63,603 bases of DNA. Source: Sideroxydans sp. (GTDB lineage Bacteria; Pseudomonadota; Gammaproteobacteria; Burkholderiales; Gallionellaceae). Location of the stretch: the NCBI GenBank assembly GCA_027310725.1, contig DAIDAG010000021.1, positions 1 to 63,603 on the forward strand. The letters run 5' to 3'. Every line of letters starts with the position of its first letter. Position 1 is the stretch's first letter. The notes under the pieces were generated by a model that saw nothing but the letters and a program-made list of their open reading frames with translations, was not told where the DNA came from and made no database searches. The translations under genes and the position numbers were made by a program. This document shows positions 43,865-52,824 of the stretch, in pieces.

Positions 43865-44677
43865 ATGAACAATGAAATGCAAAAAACAGTTCCTATTGAA
43901 AATAGTTATACGGCCTCAAACAAAATTCGCACAAATTTGTTTTCGGTGGAAATGGCTGAGCCGGTAACTATTGTGCATGTTGATCAAAAGTGCGAGGGAA
44001 ATCTCGACAGTATAAAGTGGCCAGAGTTGAAAAAAATGAGTGTGGAAATCAGCAAATTGTTAACCGGCACGTTTGAGTATATCGATTTGACAGTTAGCGT
44101 AAAGCACTACTATCGACTGTTAGAAAATCAATGCTATTCAGGTAGCTCAATTGATCTTCTGGGCGTCGATTTATCACATGAAAAAATCAACCTCATTCAA
44201 AGTGCCTGTCTGCTGCTAGTCAACAATATCGTTGAAAATTCTAATAAAGAGGAAACGCAAGCAGGTGTGGCTGAACTTAGTGAAGTGCAAATTCAGCTAA
44301 TTGCAGAGCAGAGTAAAAAGTTTCTCCAGAAATTTGGTGGGAGTAAACTTCGAACTCCAATTCACATTCTTGGAAATAACTTCGCCATAAAATGTGCCGG
44401 AAAATTCAAGGCAAAACCCACTATCAATATAGTTGCGCCTGTATCAGAAAGGGTTTTCGGAAAAGTGGACGCAATATCATTGCATGGTAGAAAATTCGAA
44501 ATTATTGAACGCAACAAGGTGAGCAAAATATCGGTTTTATTTGATCGGAACAATCACTTTGCAAAGCTTAAATTTCTGCTTGGTGAAGAAAGTGAAAACG
44601 AATTTACCATCCAAAAGGAGATTGACGGCAAGGGCGTAGAGGTAAACACACTGCTTGAAATGAACTTGGAGAAATAA
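43865..44677 (+). CDS. Hypothetical protein, 270 residues
   Basis: A soluble protein I do not recognise. It has a polar N-terminus, a central region (LTGTFEYIDLTVSVKHYYRLLENQCYSG split over two strands, then helices with LIQSACLLLVNNIVENS) and a C-terminal beta-rich domain (GKVDAISLHGRKFEIIERNKVSKISVLFD, in parts). Its base composition is more AT-rich than neighbours, a sign of transfer. It converges with the giant recombinase gene and shares a bidirectional terminator with it. Confidence 0.6.
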   Translation: MNNEMQKTVPIENSYTASNKIRTNLFSVEMAEPVTIVHVDQKCEGNLDSIKWPELKKMSVEISKLLTGTFEYIDLTVSVKHYYRLLENQCYSGSSIDLLGVDLSHEKINLIQSACLLLVNNIVENSNKEETQAGVAELSEVQIQLIAEQSKKFLQKFGGSKLRTPIHILGNNFAIKCAGKFKAKPTINIVAPVSERVFGKVDAISLHGRKFEIIERNKVSKISVLFDRNNHFAKLKFLLGEESENEFTIQKEIDGKGVEVNTLLEMNLEK

Positions 44678-44721
44678 GCGCCCAGCCAAGTCTTAGCTGT
44701 ATGTTCTTAAGTTGCACCATG

Positions 44722-44748
44722 ATGGCCCCATACAATTATTGGGGCCAT
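44722..44748. terminator. Bidirectional terminator between convergent genes
   Basis: ATGGCCCCA and TGGGGCCAT form a 9 bp GC-rich stem with a 9-base loop, followed by TATTT on the plus strand. It sits between the 3' ends of the 270-residue protein gene and the giant recombinase gene. Confidence 0.7.
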
Positions 44749-44758
44749 TATTTCCGGG

Positions 44759-47700
44759 TCAATGTAATGTGCGAACGCTCAACGTAAAGGCAGTAAATAC
44801 AACGACGAACTCCACGGAATTGCGAATTGTGAAATCATCGCTTTCTGCCAGCAGAAACGCGCATCGCTTTAGAACCTGAAATTCACCAGCCAATGCAGAG
44901 TCAAGTTGAATTGTGGAATTCCTGACTTTGCGCTGACTTTTGCTTGTGCCTTCACTCTCACCCACCTCTAATTCTTTTGCAATTCTTTTCTTCTTCCTAA
45001 ACTCAAGAAATGCCTTGGCAGCTTCAAGCTGGCTTAGGGACCGAAACCGATATTTTGAAACTAAATCTAAAATTCGGCTATTGGCAGTGTTAGATCGAAC
45101 TAGGTTGAAGCGGCCATCATCAATGTTGAAATAATCAAGCAATGACCGCATTAACAGAAAATGCTCATCATTCCACATCAAGAGTTGTCGAGTAGCACCA
45201 ACCATCATTATCAAATCAGTAAGCGGAATTGATGGTGTTGAGCTCGGTATAACGTTAGGTTCGAGCTCTGCTTCAACAAAACAATGCAATAATCTCTGCC
45301 ATGCTGGCTCTTTGATTCGATGCAAAAATTCCATAGGATTTTTTTCCTCAGAATCATTTGCTGCTGACAATTGCGACTCTCTCTTCTGGCTGAGTCTGAT
45401 TTTCTTTCCGATGCTCGTTACATACCCTAGAGATTCCTCGACAAACTTTGGATCTAATGTGAGCGCTGCACCAGACGCGGTTCCTGACTGCCCCTGTGCA
45501 ATCAAGTGCAACCATTTCAACATGCGCAAGGGCGTAGGTCCTTCAAATTTTGGTGTAAGACTGTCGAGTAGGTCAGTTTCAATGGTCGCGATTCGGGGCA
45601 GATCGTCCAAATAGGTCGCATTCACCAGCCTAGTCGAACACTGATGACTTGTAATGGGTTGAAAAAGACTATTTGCCCAGTCACCGAAAAAATGAAGGTA
45701 GCTGCCACAGGTTGTTTGTCCTCTGACATGACCAAGAAATCTGGAAACAGCCCACATCCTGCTGCGGGACTGCGGTTTGCTGAGAAGAATCTGCTCGATA
45801 TTTATGGTAGATTGCCCACTACGGGTTCCTGCGTGAATCCACATATCCAATTTAAGATGGCTAACGCCAAGACCAACAAAATTCGCGGCAGTATGACGAG
45901 CGTGGTGAAGATTGGTCGATGAATTGTAGGTGACCAGCTTAAGCACTGAAATAGCGGCGAATTTAATAGGGCCGATAGCCATAAGAGGTTGTCCAGTGCC
46001 CTCAGCAAAAAACAGAGGGGCGTTGCCATTAGAACCATGCGTGGCCGCAAACTCCGCTAACCATTGGTCGAGCAACCTTTTCTCAGTCCCGGATAAACTG
46101 AAAACCAACGGCACCTGACGACGCGATGTGACGGTCTTCAAATTACGAAACCGGTTGTTTTGGACTAACACCACCATGGTTTCCTCGAGCATGACGACAT
46201 CTGAACGCAATAGACCTAGCGCTTCACTCCCACGCAAACCAAACCGATAGCAGAGCAATAGCAATACAGCAGGTGCAAGACGATGCCGCAATCTATTTTC
46301 TGGCAGGCGGAGCAGCAACAGCAAGGCATCTTGATATTCCTTCTCTGTGATTAGCCCCGGAGATACACCAGCGGCAGCATATGTTTCTGGTAGTTCTTCC
46401 CAAGCCGGTTCTTCAATTGCATATTTCTTCTTTGCCCAGCGATGGAAATCTACCAGACACCGGGCAACATACTGCGTGTCCACAACCTTGCGTTCCTTGC
46501 TTGTCTCCAGCACTTCAGAATAAAAAATGGTCACATCCTCGTCATCCATTTTCAGGAGATCAGCAGCGTAACCTACAGCATCAAAACTTGGAGAAAGCGC
46601 AACAAGGTAGCGCCCAATTGATTTTACGTTGATAAAACCGCTTCCCTTGGGCCGATGCACGAGCGATTGCGCCCATCTCACCAGCAACTGAATTGCCGAA
46701 CTGGTCGAGTGTGTCTTATCTTCCGCAATATCCCGAAGCTTTCTGGCCAGACTTTCACGATCCTTTGCAGTGACTTTTGTTGGAAGAATTGATTGGTAAG
46801 TCGCCAATAGGTCAGATACTTTATTGAGAGCTGATCTTGCTCCGATTTGAAGTGCCGCGAAATCGTCTACAGATGACTGCGAGATGAGAGCTGTGGCCGA
46901 AACGGGCTTTCTGTGCGGCGAACGCACGGCTGACTTTTCGTCAACGTCGGGCGTACTTCTCGCTGGAACCTGTACGGCGTATCCAAGCTCAGCGCGTAAC
47001 CAGTCCTGTCTTTTCAGAGAGTAGGATTTAACCCTTCCATCCCGGTAACCCGCCAGAATGCCTGGATCGGTGATCGAATTAACTTGCGCCACAATCGGTC
47101 CCAATACATTAATGAGTTCGTCGGCGCTTGTTATTTCGGCAAATCTTTCTGTGTTTGCTAATATGTCAACGAAGGGATGAAGGAAATCCGGAATTGGTTG
47201 TCTTGCTGCCAAAACATTCTTAGAGTCCAGAAGGCGGTCAATTAGTACTGCCGATAGAGTTGAAATTTGGAACCGTTGAACTGGAGCTTCTGTTTCGCTT
47301 GTCGAAAGGCGAGATGAATGCTCGAAATAGAAGACCCCCTTCAAGTTTGCCAACCAGAAATTCCTGGCCCTGAGCACATCGCCTAGAATTACTTTCGACG
47401 ATATCCGATTCTCGATGCAGAGTAGAACTGCCGCAATCACAGAGCAGTCACGCAAGCTGAGTTTGCCAGGCCGGATACTTTTCGAAATCGCCGCCATATT
47501 TTCCTGAAGCTCATGAAATATCGCCATCGCTCCCGGAGCGAATTCCGTGAATGGACTCTCTTCTTGAATTCTCGGCATGAAGCGCTTGGTCAGACGTACT
47601 CTCTTTCCTTTCTTCTTCCACAGCCTCTCGATTCTCCGCATCAGATACTGATATTTGAGAAAGCCACTGGGATGTGGAAGACCATCGCCCTTGAACAGGA

Positions 47701-50338
47701 GTTTTCTTGTAAGCACGTCAATCTCGTCTTCGGTAAGATCCGCCAAGGATCTAGTTCCAAGAAATTGCTCCAGTTGCAGGCGAGCATCACGAATCGTCGA
47801 GAACATTTGAACTTTCCGGTTTTGCTCACGTGCCTTTGATCCGAATGAAATCGTTTCAGAAAAATAGGCGTCGACATTTTCACTCCTAGACGTTGGTGCT
47901 ATTTGGGGAGGTGCGCCATCCCAACTATTTATGAATAGAAATCCTAGTTCGCGGAAAGCCTTTTCTAGTGATAGGCGTGTGGCTGACATATCCCGAATCC
48001 AAATCCTAAAGGAGTAGTCCCCGTGCGTTGTCGCCCCGGACTCACCATGTCCCAAGATTGAATCTATGATTTCAGGGTTGACGAATTCGCGTCGCAGCCT
48101 TGTGGCCAGCCGATGCCTGAATAAATTCAGGGGTAGTGGCCAATTAAACAGTCCTAGCCTTGTAATTTCTTTTTCAGAGACTGACGTCCACGTGATTTCC
48201 GGCGACATGAAAAACAAAAAAGGCATGGAACTGCACAGTTTGCCGGTGGCAAGAATAGAAATTTCATTCGCCAGGATAGGGTTAGCCTCCTGGAGCGCAA
48301 GTGCAAGCTTAGCCAGATGCGGCAGATAATATGACTGTATCAATTCGCATAATTCTTGCGGCAGCGGCACGAGACGTCCCTGACGCAATTTCCCGCTGAC
48401 CTTGTCATTTATAAAAACAAACGACTGTTGAAAGTCGAAGTGAGCAATGGTCTCGAAAGGATCTATGATCGGGCGGCCGCCGGTTGCCGCCAGCAAAGCC
48501 ACGGTCAGATAGGCTACATATGCGTTATGGAACGCAAGGGGATTGCCGTCATGGCGCAGTACATCCAATTTCTTGCTAGCTTGATGAATGGCCTGAACTA
48601 GAAGCTCCTCAATGGGGTCAAGTCGGCTACCGATCGCATTGATCGTCTCCGGAACAAGGTGCGGCCGAGGGTTCTCGTCTTGCCCTGTTAGCGCTTGACC
48701 GACCTGTATAGTGGTCCAGGCGGCATATGAGCTCGCGCCCGGCAGGGCGGAGTTAGGATGGCTGCTCAGCAACCTGGCAAAGGTGGCATCTCCACTGGCC
48801 GAGAAAATTCTTTGCGGCAACACACTGCCCAGCATACCCGGTGTCAATCTGGGAATGTCATGCTTCAATTGTGCGCGAAACGCACTCTCCGGAGAATTCT
48901 CCCAGCTTGTGTCCCATAGTTCGCCTATACAACTTGCATCTGGCATTCGCTTCAATCGCTCCTGAAATACATGCGCTACCTCATCAGGCAAATGCAAGGT
49001 ATTGCTTGTTGCCATAGGGGTAACCCACGCTTTATCTTCATCGGTCTCTGGATCCCATCCAGGGATGCGTTGGGGTGGCAAACGCATCAAGGTGCGGCAA
49101 TTTGGGTGCAGGCACCATTCCGATGAAATTTCCGCGGTAATTTTGATATCGAGTGCACGGCGCATCGAGCGCCCAGAGTGGCCGGCTATCCAGGTGACTC
49201 CGGCTAAGGTACTAACTTTTTCGTCGGATGAGGTGAGGTTTTGCGTGGTCCACTCGTCAAGTCGCGACATCTCGAAACGATTGGGCCTTCCCCAAGACCA
49301 TGGTAGATGTTGGAGGTCTTCGCTATCATAAAGCAGGATGCCCGTTGATCGCAGACGCTGATGGGCGTACGAGCGTGTTTCATCGGTTTTTGTTTGTGCC
49401 AGATCGTCAGATTCGCCGTCTTCGCTTGCCTGTATGTACTCTGCAGCGCCAGGCGACTGATCATCATCTTCGATAATTGTTCGAAATTCAGGTCTGGAAA
49501 TCTTGTCCAGTTTATCCGCTAGCAATTTCGCTGTATCTAAATATCGCGGTTTGACGTGAGTTGTCGCGTCTTGGCTAGACTCTCGATTTGCAACTTTTAT
49601 TAGTGTGCGGAGTACCTGGATTTCAGTGGATTTCAGAGAGTGTGCACTAATTAGCTTTTCGGACTTGTGAGATAAGTGCCTATTCAGGGCATCAAAATCG
49701 AGGGCCGTGGTACGCAGACTGAGGAATAATTTCCGCCAGTTGTCAGCTTCGGCACAGCCGAGACGAATTTTTTGAGCGACAAGGCGCAGATGTTGATCTT
49801 GGATGTTCTCATGCTTCGCACGATTGATCGCGTGCGTCAGAACCCATAAGCGCAAAGTGAAGAACCACTCCCTATCTGCCATTGTACCCGGAGGGGAGCG
49901 TTCAACTATTAGAGCAATTATATAAAGCGTTGGAGTGTCACCTTTGAATTGCTTGGAAGCTGCGACTTTGTCGGTTAACCGAGGGTATTGAGGCAGGATG
50001 GTTGGTTTTTTTGACGCTGCGAAAGCTAATTTCCATAAAACTTTAGCGGCAAACTCGGTTTGAGCCGACTCTTCCAGCATCTCCATACAAATTGGAGAGG
50101 AAATATGAGAAAGAAGGTTGCCGAAAACGTTGGGATGATCCCAGGCGAGGGTGGCGTCAAGTAGGACCAATAATTCGTTTAAAACGCCGCAAGACTTGGA
50201 CCAGGCTAAAGCGGCCTCCCATCCTTTAGGGAGAGCAGAGGTCAATAATTCGGAGGATGTGGACTCAAGTTTTGAAGCAAAGTCGATGGGCTCATCGACT
50301 GCAATGGGTGTGTAATGTGCTGGAGTGCCATTGGGCAT
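44759..50338 (-). CDS. Giant protein with two tyrosine-recombinase catalytic domains
   Basis: A 1859-residue protein in one unbroken frame. The first catalytic domain (about 590-800) has Arg I in ATGGRPIID (R622), Arg II in NLFRHRLATR (R741, with N738 where His is usual), LGHGESG (H764) and nucleophile Tyr in HGDYSF (Y775). The second (about 1340-1560) has FGLRGSEALGL (R1369), HHARHTAANF (H1478, R1481), FLGHVRG (H1537) and GSYLHFF (Y1547). Both also have a lysine in the beta-hairpin position (DKVSGKLRQGR, NLKTVTSRR). The flanking 590, 540 and 300 residues are unassigned and mostly helical. Ordinary integrases have 300-450 residues and one domain. It could be a fused mobile-element recombinase or a DNA-processing defence factor. 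Confidence 0.85.
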   Translation of the reverse strand: MPNGTPAHYTPIAVDEPIDFASKLESTSSELLTSALPKGWEAALAWSKSCGVLNELLVLLDATLAWDHPNVFGNLLSHISSPICMEMLEESAQTEFAAKVLWKLAFAASKKPTILPQYPRLTDKVAASKQFKGDTPTLYIIALIVERSPPGTMADREWFFTLRLWVLTHAINRAKHENIQDQHLRLVAQKIRLGCAEADNWRKLFLSLRTTALDFDALNRHLSHKSEKLISAHSLKSTEIQVLRTLIKVANRESSQDATTHVKPRYLDTAKLLADKLDKISRPEFRTIIEDDDQSPGAAEYIQASEDGESDDLAQTKTDETRSYAHQRLRSTGILLYDSEDLQHLPWSWGRPNRFEMSRLDEWTTQNLTSSDEKVSTLAGVTWIAGHSGRSMRRALDIKITAEISSEWCLHPNCRTLMRLPPQRIPGWDPETDEDKAWVTPMATSNTLHLPDEVAHVFQERLKRMPDASCIGELWDTSWENSPESAFRAQLKHDIPRLTPGMLGSVLPQRIFSASGDATFARLLSSHPNSALPGASSYAAWTTIQVGQALTGQDENPRPHLVPETINAIGSRLDPIEELLVQAIHQASKKLDVLRHDGNPLAFHNAYVAYLTVALLAATGGRPIIDPFETIAHFDFQQSFVFINDKVSGKLRQGRLVPLPQELCELIQSYYLPHLAKLALALQEANPILANEISILATGKLCSSMPFLFFMSPEITWTSVSEKEITRLGLFNWPLPLNLFRHRLATRLRREFVNPEIIDSILGHGESGATTHGDYSFRIWIRDMSATRLSLEKAFRELGFLFINSWDGAPPQIAPTSRSENVDAYFSETISFGSKAREQNRKVQMFSTIRDARLQLEQFLGTRSLADLTEDEIDVLTRKLLFKGDGLPHPSGFLKYQYLMRRIERLWKKKGKRVRLTKRFMPRIQEESPFTEFAPGAMAIFHELQENMAAISKSIRPGKLSLRDCSVIAAVLLCIENRISSKVILGDVLRARNFWLANLKGVFYFEHSSRLSTSETEAPVQRFQISTLSAVLIDRLLDSKNVLAARQPIPDFLHPFVDILANTERFAEITSADELINVLGPIVAQVNSITDPGILAGYRDGRVKSYSLKRQDWLRAELGYAVQVPARSTPDVDEKSAVRSPHRKPVSATALISQSSVDDFAALQIGARSALNKVSDLLATYQSILPTKVTAKDRESLARKLRDIAEDKTHSTSSAIQLLVRWAQSLVHRPKGSGFINVKSIGRYLVALSPSFDAVGYAADLLKMDDEDVTIFYSEVLETSKERKVVDTQYVARCLVDFHRWAKKKYAIEEPAWEELPETYAAAGVSPGLITEKEYQDALLLLLRLPENRLRHRLAPAVLLLLCYRFGLRGSEALGLLRSDVVMLEETMVVLVQNNRFRNLKTVTSRRQVPLVFSLSGTEKRLLDQWLAEFAATHGSNGNAPLFFAEGTGQPLMAIGPIKFAAISVLKLVTYNSSTNLHHARHTAANFVGLGVSHLKLDMWIHAGTRSGQSTINIEQILLSKPQSRSRMWAVSRFLGHVRGQTTCGSYLHFFGDWANSLFQPITSHQCSTRLVNATYLDDLPRIATIETDLLDSLTPKFEGPTPLRMLKWLHLIAQGQSGTASGAALTLDPKFVEESLGYVTSIGKKIRLSQKRESQLSAANDSEEKNPMEFLHRIKEPAWQRLLHCFVEAELEPNVIPSSTPSIPLTDLIMMVGATRQLLMWNDEHFLLMRSLLDYFNIDDGRFNLVRSNTANSRILDLVSKYRFRSLSQLEAAKAFLEFRKKKRIAKELEVGESEGTSKSQRKVRNSTIQLDSALAGEFQVLKRCAFLLAESDDFTIRNSVEFVVVFTAFTLSVRTLH

Positions 50339-50575
50339 AATGTCCGCAAAGCCGATAGATATTTGTTTTGCGAAACATTACGGCAATTTAAACCGTATAG
50401 CAACTTTTATTTTATCTGCTTTCGGGACGCCTCTCACCCCGACCAATCAAATTGGTCCTGAGTCGTGTTTTCCAAACTCCCTGACAGGAGGGGCCAATCG
50501 GCCTGGTCAGCGGCGTGGTTCAGCCGCTTCTTCCGGGGATTCCCGAAGCCGTATTTCCAGTGCATGGTCTTGGGA

Positions 50576-52822
50576 TTATTTCGCGCCGGCCTGTTCCAAG
50601 GTCTGGTCCAGCCGATCCGATTCCAGCTCGATCAGCTTTTGTATCAGTTTTCCCTTGGGAATCGGGCGGTGGTACAAATATCCCTGCATGATATTGCAGC
50701 CGGCGCGTTCCAGGTATCGCGACTGGATTTCTGTCTCCACGCCTTCGGCGACCACGTTCAGGCCGAGCCCTTTGGCGATGGAAATGATGGCCATGATGAT
50801 GGGCGAATGGGCACTCTCCCAGTGGATTTCCTTCACAAAGGACTGGTCGATCTTGAGCGTATGGATCGAGAATCGTTGCAGGTACGCGAGAGATGAATAG
50901 CCGGTGCCAAAGTCGTCGATCGCGATGCTCACACCGAGCTGGCACAGTCTGTTGAATTGCTCTATCGCGTGGTCGGGGTTGCGTATGAACGTGTTTTCCG
51001 TGACTTCAATTTCCATTTGTTGCGGGGAAATATCGTGACGCTTCAGTGTGCTGGTCAGCTTCTCGACGAACTTTCCCCGCTCCAGGTATTGCGGCGAAAG
51101 GTTCAGCGCCACCCTGACCGGTTCGCTCAATGCCGTATTCCACTCGATCAGGTCGTTGCATATGGACTCGAGCATCCAGTCGCTGATGGGGATCATGAGG
51201 CCGTTTTCTTCTGCAAAAGGCAAAAACTCGCTGGGCGTCAGCAAGCCCCGCTCCGGGTGATTCCAGCGCATCAGGGCCTCTGCGGCCACGATCCTGCCGG
51301 TCAAAACATCTACTTGCGGCTGGTAGTACATTTCGAGTTCGCCGCGTTCCAGCGCCCTGTGCAGGTCTTGCTCGACGACCAGTTTCTGGTGTGAGGCATC
51401 AACCATCGAGTTGTCGTAGAAAGCGTGGCCGTTCTTCCCCTGCGCCTTGACGTGGTACATGGCCAGGTCGGCATGCCGCACCAGTTCCTCGATGGACGAG
51501 CCGTCATCCGGGTACATGGCAATACCGATGCTGGCCGAAATCCGCACTTCGGTGCTGCCGAGGAAGAACGGCTGTTGCAGACAATCGAGAAACTTCTCCG
51601 CGATCTCCGCGACGTCCTGCCTGTCCCGCAAGTCCGGGATGGACAGCACGAATTCATCTCCCCCCAGGCGGGCCAGCGTGTCGCTCCTGCGCAAGCATTC
51701 CTTCAGTCGAACGGCGACTTGCTGCAGGAGCTCGTCGCCCCTGACATGACCCATCGAGTCGTTGACCAGTTTGAAGCGGTCGAGGTCTATGAACATGACC
51801 GCCAGTTTGGTCTCGTTCCGTTGCGATTGAATGATCGACAGCCCCAGACGATCCTTGAACAGTACCCGGTTGGGCAGGTCGGTCAGTATGTCGTGATAGG
51901 CATGATAGGCGATCAGTTCCTCGGCGCGCTTGCGATCCGTGATGTCCCGCGCAACGCCGTAGGTTCCAAGAAACTCCGGGTTGTTATCGCTCTGGTTCAC
52001 CGCATACATTCCCATCGAACTGAACGAAATGGTCAGCAGGGAGTTCTCGAATGTGCGGCTTTCGCAGTATCCCTTGTGGCTTCTGAGGCGCAGCTCGATA
52101 TTGCGCGAGGCGCGTTCGTCGACCCTGCGCTCCATGAAAACGTAGCGGGCCAGTTCGCTGTCTTCATCGTGGACCAGGGAAGAATAGTGTTTGCCGATCA
52201 GCTCCTCGCGCGGCATGCCGAGCAGTTGCTCGACCCGGTTGTTTACAAATGTGAACATGCCTTCATTGTTTAGTGTGTAGATGATGTCCGGGGAGTTCTC
52301 GACGAAATACCGGTAGACTCTTTCGGAATTTTCAAGCTGCCATGCAAACCGCTGGTTATCCGCCTTCAGGGCGCGTTGCTTCAGGACGTTTCCGACCGTC
52401 TTGAGGAGTTCTTCGCGAGCGTACGGTTTGCGCAAGTAGTCGAATGCGCCGCGCTTCAGCGCTCCGATCGCCGAATCGATATCGTTGTTCCCGCTGACGA
52501 CGATCACATCCGTGCTCGCATCGCCTGAGATGATGAAGTCCATGACCTCATGACCGGTCATGTCCGGAAGCGTCATATCGAGGATAACCAGGTCAAACCT
52601 GCCCTTGCCCAGGCGATCGATCGCTTCGAAACCGGTTCCGGCAGTATCCAGCTGATAGCCGCCCGTCTTGAGAAGTTCGGCCAGACTGCTGAGCATCCTC
52701 GGCTCATCGTCGACCAGCAGAACGCGGGGCGGCGCCTTCATATCGATCGGCGCCCCCGCTCCACCCATCAGGCCAGAGGTAAAGTTCATAAATGTCAACT
52801 TATGATCTTCAGTAGTGTTCAT
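50576..52822 (-). CDS. Response regulator with PAS, GGDEF and EAL domains
   Basis: A 748-residue c-di-GMP enzyme. TTG 52828 is possible, but GAGGTGAG sits well spaced before ATG 52822. After a 30-residue leader come a receiver (PRVLLVDDEPRML; LVILDMTLPDMTG holds the phospho-Asp), a PAS domain (NSPDIIYTLNNEGMFTFVNN), GGDEF (RLGGDEF with LRRSD as RxxD site) and EAL (AEALMRW, DDFGTGYSSLAYL, LKIDQSFV). Motifs in both enzymatic domains are intact. It begins just after the HDOD-kinase gene stop and is translated with it, so that kinase is the likely partner. Confidence 0.93.
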   Translation of the reverse strand: MNTTEDHKLTFMNFTSGLMGGAGAPIDMKAPPRVLLVDDEPRMLSSLAELLKTGGYQLDTAGTGFEAIDRLGKGRFDLVILDMTLPDMTGHEVMDFIISGDASTDVIVVSGNNDIDSAIGALKRGAFDYLRKPYAREELLKTVGNVLKQRALKADNQRFAWQLENSERVYRYFVENSPDIIYTLNNEGMFTFVNNRVEQLLGMPREELIGKHYSSLVHDEDSELARYVFMERRVDERASRNIELRLRSHKGYCESRTFENSLLTISFSSMGMYAVNQSDNNPEFLGTYGVARDITDRKRAEELIAYHAYHDILTDLPNRVLFKDRLGLSIIQSQRNETKLAVMFIDLDRFKLVNDSMGHVRGDELLQQVAVRLKECLRRSDTLARLGGDEFVLSIPDLRDRQDVAEIAEKFLDCLQQPFFLGSTEVRISASIGIAMYPDDGSSIEELVRHADLAMYHVKAQGKNGHAFYDNSMVDASHQKLVVEQDLHRALERGELEMYYQPQVDVLTGRIVAAEALMRWNHPERGLLTPSEFLPFAEENGLMIPISDWMLESICNDLIEWNTALSEPVRVALNLSPQYLERGKFVEKLTSTLKRHDISPQQMEIEVTENTFIRNPDHAIEQFNRLCQLGVSIAIDDFGTGYSSLAYLQRFSIHTLKIDQSFVKEIHWESAHSPIIMAIISIAKGLGLNVVAEGVETEIQSRYLERAGCNIMQGYLYHRPIPKGKLIQKLIELESDRLDQTLEQAGAK

Positions 52823-52824
52823 CT

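Noticed and set aside
48066..49331. Several plus-strand frames inside the giant recombinase gene
   Set aside because: They are antisense shadows; the minus-strand frame has conserved recombinase motifs throughout.
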